Of a stretch of DNA of 64,000 nucleotides, positions 9,153 through 18,823 are shown piece after piece; the first letter of the stretch is position 1; each line of letters begins with the position of its first letter. Made by a program: the position numbers and the translations under genes. Below the pieces are notes generated by a model that was given only the letters and a program-made list of their open reading frames with translations, was not told where the DNA came from and did no database searches. The DNA is taken from the NCBI GenBank assembly GCA_014378105.1, contig JACMOI010000052.1:1-64000 (forward strand), given 5' to 3'. Origin of the DNA: Pseudopedobacter sp. (lineage in GTDB: Bacteria > Bacteroidota > Bacteroidia > Sphingobacteriales > Sphingobacteriaceae).

Positions 9153-10637
9153 TTATTGTTGTCTGAATTCAACACGACGATTAGCTATACGTCCTTCTTC
9201 TGTTGCATTAGATGCAATTGGACGAGTCTCACCGTAACCTTTAGTAGCAATTTTCTTAGCATCAACACCAGAATTTACTAAGTAAGTCTTAACAGCGTTT
9301 GCTCTATCAATAGATAATTGCATGTTATAAGCATCAGTACCTTCTGCAGAAGCATGACCATCTAATTGTAACATCGAACTTGAATTAGCTCTCATCATTG
9401 AAGAAACTTTATCTAAAGTTGGGTAAGAAGAAGTTCTTAATACTGAAGAGTTATACTCAAATTGAATATTATTTAAACCTGTTATGGTCGCAGCTGCTAT
9501 TTCTGGACATCCGTTTAATGCAGCAGTTCCTTTTTCAGTAGGACATTTGTCTTTCCAATCTGGAATACCATCACCATCAGTGTCTAATTCACAACCAGCA
9601 CCATCAACTTTAGCTCCTGCTGGAGTGTTAGGACATTTGTCTAAATGATCAGCAACACCATCACCGTCAGAATCTTTTTTCAAATCTTCAACTGACTGCT
9701 CTAAATTAGATACACGACCTTTTAAAGCTTCTACTTCTTGACGTAAAGTTGGGTCTTTCAACTCATCATACATCATAGCTACTGGATTAACCCAGTTTAA
9801 ATCAGGCTTAGCAGCAGAACCTAAAGAAAATTCTAAACCAGCGTGAGTATAGGAGAATTTATCGTTTGATGGAAAATTGTCTATTCTATAAAGTCCGTCA
9901 AAATTGTCAGAATCTATAAACTTCATTGTATATCCTAAGTCTAAAGCTACTCTATCTCCTAATTTAAATTTAATACCCATTCCTACGGGAATATATCCCT
10001 GTTTTACATAAGTTTCATTTCTACTAGAACCTGCTTTACCTTTGAAGTCATAAACAACAGTATTATTTTTGTACGAAGTAAATCCTTTAGGAGCATAACC
10101 CATTAAACCATAACCAGCACTTACATAAAAATTAATTTTATTTTCTCTTTTAATAAAATCAATAGTTGCTACGTTAACAACACCTGATAAACTTAAGTCG
10201 TATCCAACTTTAGTTTCGAATGAATTAACAGAAACAACTGGGGAACCTCCTCCGTTTGACCCAACACTAACAAGACCATTTTTGTTATAGCCTAATACTT
10301 TTCCCATCTGCAAATCTCCTTGTAGACCGAAAGAATGAGCTAATTGCTTTCTCAAATTGATTCCATAATATGGTTTAAAAGTATATTCTCCAAAACCTAA
10401 ACCTTTGTTAAAATCGTCTTGACCACCAGTAATTACTGTTGGAACTGTAAAACCAGCGTTTATACCAACTGTCCAAGTTCTATACTGCGCTCTTCCACCA
10501 AAAACTTTGGCAGAACTTGTAGTAGCACTTGGCTTATCTTGCGCATTTGCCGCTAGAGCAAAAGCAGTCGCTAGCGTAAAAGCTACTGTCTTTTTTAATG
10601 TAGAATAATTCATAATTTTCTTTTTTAAGGTTAACAA
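9153..10637 (-). CDS. OmpA family outer membrane protein with thrombospondin type-3-like calcium repeats (likely start 10613)
   Basis: Signal peptide; beta-barrel N-terminus; DSDGDGVADHLDKCPNTPAG and DTDGDGIPDWKDKCP; C-terminal OmpA motif LDGHASAEGTDAYNMQLSIDRANAVKTYL. Confidence 0.95.
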   Translation of the reverse strand: MLTLKKKIMNYSTLKKTVAFTLATAFALAANAQDKPSATTSSAKVFGGRAQYRTWTVGINAGFTVPTVITGGQDDFNKGLGFGEYTFKPYYGINLRKQLAHSFGLQGDLQMGKVLGYNKNGLVSVGSNGGGSPVVSVNSFETKVGYDLSLSGVVNVATIDFIKRENKINFYVSAGYGLMGYAPKGFTSYKNNTVVYDFKGKAGSSRNETYVKQGYIPVGMGIKFKLGDRVALDLGYTMKFIDSDNFDGLYRIDNFPSNDKFSYTHAGLEFSLGSAAKPDLNWVNPVAMMYDELKDPTLRQEVEALKGRVSNLEQSVEDLKKDSDGDGVADHLDKCPNTPAGAKVDGAGCELDTDGDGIPDWKDKCPTEKGTAALNGCPEIAAATITGLNNIQFEYNSSVLRTSSYPTLDKVSSMMRANSSSMLQLDGHASAEGTDAYNMQLSIDRANAVKTYLVNSGVDAKKIATKGYGETRPIASNATEEGRIANRRVEFRQQ

Positions 10638-10772
10638 TTTTTAATTGTGTTTTTATTTGTAAAATTAACTATAAGTTTGATATCTACAAACCTTTCAAAA
10701 TTTGTTCCAAACTTTAGATAAGACAAAAATAGCTATAAAAGGTTTATTATTTTATAAAATTTAACAAATAAA

Positions 10773-12062
10773 ATGAAATATCAGATTACAGAACAGCGTC
10801 TTTTCGTTGAAAACCGAGAAAAATTTTCATCTAAAATGGAAAAAAAAGGGATTTTAATTCTTAATTCAAATGATGAATACCCTAGAAGTGGCGATCAAAT
10901 ATATAATTTTAAACAAAATCCTGACTTATTTTATCTATCAGGAATTGATCAGGAACAATCAATTTTGATATTATTCCCCGATTGTCCTAATCCTTTATAT
11001 AAAGAAGTCCTATTTTTAAGACAGACTAACCCACACATTGTTATTTGGGAAGGACATAAATATACAATTGATGAAGCAAAGGCAATTTCTGGAATTAAAA
11101 AGATTTTTTGGATTGATGAATTTTGGAATATATTAACTTCTATTATTCATTATGCTGATCATATCTTTCTTAACACCAATGAAAATGACAGATACGTTCA
11201 TACAGTACCATATAAAGACTATCGCTTTATAGACGAAATAAAAAATAAATATCCATTACACCAATATAAAAGAGCGGCTACAATTTTTAGAGAATTAAGG
11301 CCCATCAAATCATCCACTGAGATTACTTATATACAAAAGGCTTGCGATGTTACAGAACTTGCTTTTAGAAAAGTTTTAAGTTTTGTAAAACCTGGCGTCT
11401 ATGAATATGAAATAGAGGCCGAAATAATTCATGAGTTTATTAAAAATCAGTCGACAGGCCATGCATATTCCCCAATAATTGCATCTGGAAAAAACGCTTG
11501 TGTTTTACACTATAATGATAATAAAGAAATTTGTAAAGATGGTGATGTTATTTTATTTGATTTTGGAGCAGAGTTTGGAAATTATAATGCTGATTTGAGC
11601 AGGAGTATTCCTGTAAGTGGTAAATTTTCGGAAAGACAAAAAGATGTTTATAATTCTGTTCATCATGTGATGAAAGAGGCCACAAAAATGCTTGTTTCAG
11701 GAACTAATTGGAATCAATACCACGAGGAAGTTGGTAAAATTATGACGCAGGAGCTTATTAAGCTTAATTTATTGGATAAACACGATGTTGAAAAACAAGA
11801 TCCTAAAATGCCTGCATATAAAAAGTACTTTATGCATGGCACATCTCATCATTTAGGGATCGATGTTCATGATTTAGCTAGCAGATACGATCTTTTCGCA
11901 GAAGGAAATGTACTTACATGTGAACCTGGAATTTATATCTTGGAGGAAGGCCTAGGTATCAGACTTGAGAATGATATTTTAATCACTAAAAATGGACCGA
12001 AAGATTTAATGGCATATATTCCAATTGATGCAGACGAGATTGAAGAGATCATGAACTCTTAA
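10773..12062 (+). CDS. Xaa-Pro aminopeptidase P family (M24B)
   Basis: 429 aa; DFGAEFGNYNADLSRSIPVSGKF, MHGTSHHLGIDVHD, LTCEPGIYI metal-binding motifs. Confidence 0.95.
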   Translation: MKYQITEQRLFVENREKFSSKMEKKGILILNSNDEYPRSGDQIYNFKQNPDLFYLSGIDQEQSILILFPDCPNPLYKEVLFLRQTNPHIVIWEGHKYTIDEAKAISGIKKIFWIDEFWNILTSIIHYADHIFLNTNENDRYVHTVPYKDYRFIDEIKNKYPLHQYKRAATIFRELRPIKSSTEITYIQKACDVTELAFRKVLSFVKPGVYEYEIEAEIIHEFIKNQSTGHAYSPIIASGKNACVLHYNDNKEICKDGDVILFDFGAEFGNYNADLSRSIPVSGKFSERQKDVYNSVHHVMKEATKMLVSGTNWNQYHEEVGKIMTQELIKLNLLDKHDVEKQDPKMPAYKKYFMHGTSHHLGIDVHDLASRYDLFAEGNVLTCEPGIYILEEGLGIRLENDILITKNGPKDLMAYIPIDADEIEEIMNS

Positions 12063-12936
12063 ATTGCTCAATAAACTGATATAAATTAAATGGTTTTGCT
12101 AAAGCTTCGGTTATTTTTAATCGAAGCTTTTCCTTTTTTAAATCTTTCATTCTGTGGTTTTGAATCAATTGCCAAGCTTTTTCAGTTAAAAGGTAAGCTC
12201 TTTTTTCATCGTTTATCTTACTAGATTTACTAATTTCACTAATGATCTCCTCAACGCCAATTGATTGACTTGCAATGGCTTTTAAAATTGGCACATTTTT
12301 GCCTCCATGAGTCATCATTTTTAAATGATTGGAAAAAGCATCTGCTCCTTCTCTATCAGCCTTATTAACCACAAAAACATCTGCAACCTCCATTAAACCA
12401 GATTTAATACTCTGTATATCATCGCCAGCCTCAGGAACTAAGACTACAATCGTTAAGTCTGCCAAACCAGCAATCTCAATTTCCGATTGTCCAACACCAA
12501 CAGTTTCTACAAAAATATAATCGAAATCAGCAGCTTTTAAAACATCGCACATTTCTATCGTTTTGACTGATAAACCACCTAAAGATCCTCTTGTGGCAAT
12601 TGATCTGATAAAGACATTTCCATTATTAAACTGATCTGTCATTCTAATTCGATCACCCAATAATGAGCCTAAATTGAAAGGAGAAGTTGGATCAACTGCT
12701 AAAACAGCAATTTTAAAATTTTGAGTTAATTGATTGATAATAGCATTCAATAATGTGCTTTTCCCAGCACCAGGAGGGCCAGTAATTCCAATTACTGGAG
12801 TTTGTTTAATCTCTATTCCTTTTAAGATAACTTCTGATCCATTGCTTTCGTTTTCTATCAACGATAAAACTCGGGCAATTGCTTTAAAATCTCCGGATTT
12901 AAGTCCCTTTATTAATTGCTGTATTTTGTCGGCCAT
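12049..12936 (-). CDS. meaB: Methylmalonyl-CoA mutase-associated GTPase MeaB/ArgK
   Basis: TGPPGAGKSTLLNAI Walker A; AVDPTSPFNLGSLLGDRIRM; FVETVGVGQSEIEI. Confidence 0.93.
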   Translation of the reverse strand: MADKIQQLIKGLKSGDFKAIARVLSLIENESNGSEVILKGIEIKQTPVIGITGPPGAGKSTLLNAIINQLTQNFKIAVLAVDPTSPFNLGSLLGDRIRMTDQFNNGNVFIRSIATRGSLGGLSVKTIEMCDVLKAADFDYIFVETVGVGQSEIEIAGLADLTIVVLVPEAGDDIQSIKSGLMEVADVFVVNKADREGADAFSNHLKMMTHGGKNVPILKAIASQSIGVEEIISEISKSSKINDEKRAYLLTEKAWQLIQNHRMKDLKKEKLRLKITEALAKPFNLYQFIEQFKSS

Positions 12937-12968
12937 TAAATTAACTTTGAAAACAAATTAACTACTTA

Positions 12969-14213
12969 TTGCTGTCATTGACTAATATTTGGAGAAAAAG
13001 CATCTCGATAATTCAACATTATGGATTTGATATTGCTTGCTATTTATTGGTTTTAGGCTTGTTATTTTCAAGGGCAATCCTTTCAATGTCTAGTTGTTTA
13101 TTACTTTTCACAGCTGTAATATCCTACGATAATAAATCATTGCCAAAGTTCAAGCTTTACTTTTTGGTGTTTCCGCTAATTTATTTTTTCTATTTAACTA
13201 GCTTTTGGAATACCGAAGATTATGCTAATTACTTTAGAATTATATTTAAAAACCTATCCTTACTTATTATACCAATATCGTTTTGGCTTAATCCAAGAAT
13301 TAACAGTAAGAAAAACATCATCAATTTATTTTTTTCCGGAAGTTTATTGATCTTAATTATTACATCTTTTGAAGTTTTAATTAATTTTAATACTTCAATA
13401 GAAGCATTAAAAAACAGTAAAAATACACTCACTATCTTCACTAATTTTTATGCTGAATTCTCCATATTATGTGCAATTTCTTTTATTCTCTTTTTTGATC
13501 AGACAATCAAAGAAAAAAAATCAGCTCATAAAAAGCTTACTCTCATCTCTCTCATAATATTTTTAGTGCTAATCCATATTATTGCTTTAAGATTTTCCTT
13601 ATTAATAATCTATTTATTCCTTTTCACTTATTTAGTTTCTTATTTTGTTAATCGAAAACAAGTCAAATCAATGATTTTAATGCTTTTATCTATCATTTTA
13701 ATTCCCATTTTTTTTTACAAGTTTATTGAATCTTTTAAAGCAAAAGTTGACAATACTTTTCAAGATATTGAAGTCATCATCCAGAATAAAAACCCTAACG
13801 ATTTTTCTATAAGTCAGAGAGAAGTGGCGCTAAAATGTTCAATCGCAGCTATAAATAAAAATATTTGGTTTGGAGTTTCTCCTGCTGACGCAGAAAATAC
13901 GATGAAAGTAGAGTATGCTAAAGGATCTTATCTTTTGACTCCAGAAAATCGAATTTTTATCCACAACCAATTCTTTTTATTTGCACTATCTTTCGGCCTA
14001 CCCATTGCATTAATAATAATTGGCTTATTACTCTATTTCTCGTTTACTTTAGTTAAAGGAAATCAAATTTTAATCTATATAATCCCAGCGTTCTTTATTT
14101 ATTGGATGATTGAAAATGGTTTAGAAAAACAAATTAGCGCAACGGCTTTTTTATTTATTGTATTTCTTTTGTGTCAAAATTCTAATAGAAATAAAAAAAA
14201 TAGTATATCTTAA
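12969..14213 (+). CDS. O-antigen ligase/polymerase-like membrane protein
   Basis: 414 aa polytopic; conserved-looking periplasmic loop with NIWFGVSPADAENTM ... IHNQFF; neighbours are glycosyltransferases. Confidence 0.7.
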   Translation: MLSLTNIWRKSISIIQHYGFDIACYLLVLGLLFSRAILSMSSCLLLFTAVISYDNKSLPKFKLYFLVFPLIYFFYLTSFWNTEDYANYFRIIFKNLSLLIIPISFWLNPRINSKKNIINLFFSGSLLILIITSFEVLINFNTSIEALKNSKNTLTIFTNFYAEFSILCAISFILFFDQTIKEKKSAHKKLTLISLIIFLVLIHIIALRFSLLIIYLFLFTYLVSYFVNRKQVKSMILMLLSIILIPIFFYKFIESFKAKVDNTFQDIEVIIQNKNPNDFSISQREVALKCSIAAINKNIWFGVSPADAENTMKVEYAKGSYLLTPENRIFIHNQFFLFALSFGLPIALIIIGLLLYFSFTLVKGNQILIYIIPAFFIYWMIENGLEKQISATAFLFIVFLLCQNSNRNKKNSIS

Positions 14214-14216
14214 ATT

Positions 14217-14879
14217 ATGGCAATCCCCAAAGTAATTTATCAGACATTTAAGAGTAAGGAATTACCATTCATCACCAAATGGCATATTAAAAAGTTTTTA
14301 AAAAATAATCCCGAATACATTTATGAATTTTATGATGACGTAAGAATTGAAGAATTTTTTGAATCAAATTACGATAGTGAATGGCTTAAAGCTTATCAAA
14401 AATTGAATATTGGTGCAGCTAAGGCCGATTTCTTCCGATATGCTATACTTTACAAAAAAGGAGGCGTTTACTTAGATATCGACAGTGGCATAAAAGGTAA
14501 GCTAAGTGCCTTTATAAAACCAGATGACAAAGCCATTATTAGTATGGAAAAAAATGATGGTGTCTATATTCAATGGGCTTTGATATTTGAAGCTGGCCAT
14601 CCTTTTTTAAAAGAAACATTAGACTTAGTTAAAAATAATATTGACCAAAATCTTTATCCTCATGATGTACACGGCATGACAGGACCAACAGCCTACACCA
14701 AGGCAATTAATAATTGTTTGGAAAAAACTAAAGATGTTTCATACAGATTATTAGGGATTGATTACGAAGGTCATTTACAATTCAAATATAAATTAGGAAA
14801 GTTTTTTCTTTACAAAAAAGGAGACCACTGGAAGAAGCAACAATTGATTAAACCAGTTTTAAAAAATATCGATCAATGA
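14217..14879 (+). CDS. Glycosyltransferase, DXD sugar-binding (GT32-like)
   Basis: IPKVIYQTFKSKELP ... AAKADFFRYAILYKKGGVYLDIDSGI. Confidence 0.9.
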   Translation: MAIPKVIYQTFKSKELPFITKWHIKKFLKNNPEYIYEFYDDVRIEEFFESNYDSEWLKAYQKLNIGAAKADFFRYAILYKKGGVYLDIDSGIKGKLSAFIKPDDKAIISMEKNDGVYIQWALIFEAGHPFLKETLDLVKNNIDQNLYPHDVHGMTGPTAYTKAINNCLEKTKDVSYRLLGIDYEGHLQFKYKLGKFFLYKKGDHWKKQQLIKPVLKNIDQ

Positions 14880-15754
14880 AAATTGCAGGATTTACCTTCA
14901 TCAGAAATGCCATTATTAATGATTATGCAATTGTAGAAGCTATTACTTCTATTCTACCAATCTGTGATGAATTTGTGGTTGCAGTTGGGGATAGTGAAGA
15001 TGAAACTAGAAAACTGATAGAAAACATAAACTCTTCGAAAATAAAAATCATTGACACAGTTTGGGACATGAGCCTTCATGAAGGCGGCAAAACTTTCGCT
15101 ACAGAAACTGATAAGGCTTTCCATGCGATTTCAAAAGATATAGATTGGGCCTTTTATATTCAAGGCGATGAATGCGTTCATGAAAAATATCTTCCACTCA
15201 TTAAAAAAGAAATGGCAGACAATCTCTATAATCCTAAAATTGAAGGGATGCTTTTTAAATACGTTCATTTCTATGGCTCTTATGATTATTACGGTGAATC
15301 TAGACGATGGTATCGAAGAGAAATTAGAGCGATTAAAAGAAATTTGTATGTCCAGTCTTACAGGGATGCACAAGGTTTTAGAATTGATGACCGAAAAATA
15401 AATGTTAAATTAATTGACGCTTATATTTATCATTTTGGCTGGGTAAAACCACCCGCTGGTTTGGTAAATAAAGTGAACAATTTCAATACTTTTTATCACG
15501 ATGATAGTTGGTTGCAAGAAAATAAAATCAGCACAGAGGAGTTTGATTATGGTAATGCCGATAGACTATTAAAGTTTGAAGGTACGCTCCCAAAAGGTTA
15601 TCAAAACAGAAAAGAAAAAATGAATTGGACTTTTTCCTTTGACCCAACAAAATCATCTAAAAAATTAAACTTTAGAAGAAGATTTCTTGCTTGGGTCGAA
15701 GATAAATTTGAAGTAAGGTTATTTGAATATAAAAACTATAAGAAGATAAACTAA
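14876..15754 (+). CDS. Glycosyltransferase family 2-like protein
   Basis: KIAGFTFIRNAIINDYAIVEAITSILPICDEFVVAVGDSEDET...; ATGA overlap with the preceding gene. Confidence 0.8.
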   Translation: MKIAGFTFIRNAIINDYAIVEAITSILPICDEFVVAVGDSEDETRKLIENINSSKIKIIDTVWDMSLHEGGKTFATETDKAFHAISKDIDWAFYIQGDECVHEKYLPLIKKEMADNLYNPKIEGMLFKYVHFYGSYDYYGESRRWYRREIRAIKRNLYVQSYRDAQGFRIDDRKINVKLIDAYIYHFGWVKPPAGLVNKVNNFNTFYHDDSWLQENKISTEEFDYGNADRLLKFEGTLPKGYQNRKEKMNWTFSFDPTKSSKKLNFRRRFLAWVEDKFEVRLFEYKNYKKIN

Positions 15755-15832
15755 GTTTGAACTTAATTTTCAAATGTTATTTTTGAGAATCAAACCCATA
15801 TTTAATTATACATTAAACAAAGTCCAAGCAAT

Positions 15833-16663
15833 ATGTTAAACTATATAAAAAGCTCTTTAGCTAGAAAAAAAGCCAGAAGAGTTACTCAGGAATATCCACC
15901 AAAAGTTTCAACTTTTGACATTGGAAAATATGGTAAAATAGAATTTGCTAATTGGTCTAACCCGCTTGTTACTCAAATAAAAATAGATTCCGAAATGATC
16001 GAATTCTTTAACCAATTCATTAAAGAAGGAGATTTAGCTATTGATATTGGAGCAAATATTGGGGATACAACCGTTCCTATGGCCGTTTGTTCTGGCAAAA
16101 CGGGTTTAACAGTAGGATTTGATCCAAATCCTATGGTTTTAAAAATTTTGGAGAAAAACGCATCTCTTAACAGTAATAAATATAAATTGGAATTTCAGCC
16201 ATATGCTATTTCTACAATGGAAGAAGAATTTTTCTTTGTTTCTTCTGAGGCTTCATTTGCGAATGGCGCAATTTCTAAAGACAAAAATAGCACTCACGGA
16301 AATTTTGTGTTACCCAATAAAATCAAAGGCGTTCATCTGAAGACATTTTTAGAATCAAAATACCAAAATTGGATCAACAAATTATCTTTTATTAAAATAG
16401 ATACAGAAGGATACGACAAAGAAATCATCAAGTCCATCACCGATTTAATTTTGGACTATAAGCCAGTAATTATAGCCGAAAGTTTTGTTGGCGTAACAGA
16501 TGAGGCTAAAATTGAGCTTTATAATGTAATTGCGAAAAATGGATATGATATATTTTACTTCGAAGATTTTAACATTAATGCAGAGGTAAGAAAACTAAAT
16601 AAAAACTCGGATATGTTGAGTTTCAAAAAAACCATTAATATTTACGCAACACCGATAAAGTAA
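15833..16663 (+). CDS. FkbM family methyltransferase
   Basis: AIDIGANIGDTTVPMA SAM motif; LSFIKIDTEGYDKEIIKS characteristic of FkbM. Confidence 0.9.
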   Translation: MLNYIKSSLARKKARRVTQEYPPKVSTFDIGKYGKIEFANWSNPLVTQIKIDSEMIEFFNQFIKEGDLAIDIGANIGDTTVPMAVCSGKTGLTVGFDPNPMVLKILEKNASLNSNKYKLEFQPYAISTMEEEFFFVSSEASFANGAISKDKNSTHGNFVLPNKIKGVHLKTFLESKYQNWINKLSFIKIDTEGYDKEIIKSITDLILDYKPVIIAESFVGVTDEAKIELYNVIAKNGYDIFYFEDFNINAEVRKLNKNSDMLSFKKTINIYATPIK

Positions 16664-16758
16664 ATCCAAATAAAACCTAGTTTTGTATTGCTCAATTTAA
16701 AAAATAAATAGCTGTTATTCATTTATTTAGCTATTCTATACCAGCATTAAATTAATTA

Positions 16759-18597
16759 ATGAAAACCTATTTCAGATTACTTTCTTTCGCAAAACCCATT
16801 AGTAAATTTGCATTTCCATACTTCATATTCACACTGTTGTATGCCTTATTCAATACAATAGTTTTTTCCTTATTGATGCCTGTATTGAATGTTTTATTTA
16901 TTCAAGAGGGTATTACAAAAGCAAATACTGTTACTCAAAAGCCTCAATTTGATGGTTCTTTTCAGTATTTCACAAACTTATTTCATTATTATTTTGATTA
17001 CTTTACCCAAGCAAACGGACAAAAAGGAGCACTTGTTTTTGTAGCCATAACACTGGTGATTTGTGTCTTATTGAGTAATGTTTTTAGGTATTTATCTGCA
17101 AGGATAATGGAGAATTTACGGATTTACACCTTACATAACCTTAGAAAAACCGTTTTTGAATCTGTAACTAAACTTCATTTACACTTTTTTAATAACGAAA
17201 GAAAAGGAGATATCATTGCAAAAATAACTTCCGATGTTCAAGTTGTTCAATTTTGTATTACCAATACTTTGCAAGTGGTTTTCAGAGAGCCCTTATTGAT
17301 TATCGGTTACATGATTTTATTGTTCACCATCTCAGCAAAATTGACGCTTTTCACTCTTCTACTTTTACCAGTTTCGGGATTGGTAATTGCTCGAATTGTA
17401 AAGCGATTAAAAGCACAAGCTTTGGATGCGCAAAGTTCTTTTGGTGTAATGGTGAGTCAAGTTGATGAAGCTATCAGTGGAATGCGAATTGTTAAAGCCT
17501 TTAATGCTTTGCCTTATGTGCAAAAGAAATTCAATCAGGAAAACGACAAATATTCAAACATCAGTCGTTCAATGGCTAAAAGACAACAATTAGCTTCCCC
17601 AGTTTCTGAGTTTTTAGGCGTTTTAACTTTGTCAGGGATTTTAATTTATGGCGGTTCGTTAGTCTTAGATAAAGATGCTAGCATCACCGCCGCTGGATTC
17701 ATTACCTATATTGGCGCTTTTTCTCAATTACTACGTCCCGCAAAAGCCATATCAGACGCATTTAGTAACATCAATCAAGGTCTCGCTGCCGGAGAAAGAG
17801 TTTTAGGATTGGTGGACACTCCTTCCATCATCAACGATTTACCTCTAGCCATTGAAGTTGAAGATTTCGACACTGCCATTCAGTTTAATGATGTGACGTT
17901 TGCTTATGGTGATAAAGAAATTCTTAAGAATATTAATCTAACTATCCCAAAAGGAAAAACTGTCGCTTTAGTAGGTCCATCTGGTGGTGGAAAATCTACT
18001 TTGTTAGATTTAATACCCCGTTTCTCAGATCCAGTGGCTGGAGAAATTTTTATAGATGGCAAAGATATTAAAGCTCTTAGTCAGGATTCTTTAAGGAATT
18101 TAATGGGTGTGGTAAACCAAGAATCCATACTTTTTAACGACTCTATTTATAATAATATTGTTTTTGGTCGTGAGGGTTTTACGCAACAACAAGTGGAAGA
18201 AGCTGCGAAAATTGCAAATGCTCATGATTTCATTTTGAAAACAGATGAAGGTTATGAAACTAATATCGGAGATAGAGGCATTAAACTTTCAGGCGGACAA
18301 AAACAACGGATTTGTATTGCCAGAGCTGTTTTAGGAAATCCTCCAATCATGTTATTAGATGAGGCAACTTCTGCTTTAGATACAGAATCAGAAAAATTAG
18401 TGCAGGAAGCTTTGGATCATTTGATGCAAAATAGAACTACATTAGTAATTGCTCATCGTTTAAGCACCATCCAAAATGCAGATTTAATTGTGGTAATTGA
18501 AGCTGGTCAAATCATTGAACAAGGTTCTCACAGCGAGTTGATACAACATAATGGTTTGTACAAAAAACTCATTAGCATGCAAACTTTCGAATCTTAG
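16759..18597 (+). CDS. ABC transporter ATP-binding/permease, MsbA-like
   Basis: 612 aa fused TMD-NBD; GPSGGGKSTLLDL, KLSGGQKQRICIARA, ILLDEATSALD (observed MLLDEATSALD). Confidence 0.93.
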   Translation: MKTYFRLLSFAKPISKFAFPYFIFTLLYALFNTIVFSLLMPVLNVLFIQEGITKANTVTQKPQFDGSFQYFTNLFHYYFDYFTQANGQKGALVFVAITLVICVLLSNVFRYLSARIMENLRIYTLHNLRKTVFESVTKLHLHFFNNERKGDIIAKITSDVQVVQFCITNTLQVVFREPLLIIGYMILLFTISAKLTLFTLLLLPVSGLVIARIVKRLKAQALDAQSSFGVMVSQVDEAISGMRIVKAFNALPYVQKKFNQENDKYSNISRSMAKRQQLASPVSEFLGVLTLSGILIYGGSLVLDKDASITAAGFITYIGAFSQLLRPAKAISDAFSNINQGLAAGERVLGLVDTPSIINDLPLAIEVEDFDTAIQFNDVTFAYGDKEILKNINLTIPKGKTVALVGPSGGGKSTLLDLIPRFSDPVAGEIFIDGKDIKALSQDSLRNLMGVVNQESILFNDSIYNNIVFGREGFTQQQVEEAAKIANAHDFILKTDEGYETNIGDRGIKLSGGQKQRICIARAVLGNPPIMLLDEATSALDTESEKLVQEALDHLMQNRTTLVIAHRLSTIQNADLIVVIEAGQIIEQGSHSELIQHNGLYKKLISMQTFES

Positions 18598-18617
18598 AAT
18601 TTATTATTAGTCTTGTT

Positions 18618-18745
18618 CCTTTGGGCTGGGCTTTACACAACAATCCGTTACGCGTTAGCGATAGGAGCGGCCGCTTTTTTGTTGCCTTATGCGATTGAAA
18701 ATTGCAACAAAAAACTATAGCAAATAGCGTGTCTGAACGCCAATG
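18618..18745. repeat. Intergenic REP-like element with internal hairpin
   Basis: Perfect 11-bp inverted repeat TTTTTTGTTGC (18675-18685)/GCAACAAAAAA (18704-18714) flanked by gcgttagcgataggagcggccgc and actatagcaaatagcgtg. Confidence 0.6.
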
Positions 18746-18770
18746 TAGATTATTCTAAATCCATTTCAAC

Positions 18771-18804
18771 AAAAAAGCCACTCTGATATAGAATGGCTTT
18801 AAAT
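18771..18804. terminator. Terminator between convergent msbA-like gene and infB
   Basis: aaaaaagccactctgatatagaatggcttt: AGCCAcTCT/AGAaTGGCT stem with A/T tracts. Confidence 0.65.
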
Positions 18805-18823
18805 TTATATTGCTGTTGAGATT

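Noticed and set aside
12969-18597. Possible defence or antiphage island
   Set aside because: Every gene fits glycan assembly or export; no nuclease, NTPase sensor or toxin pair.
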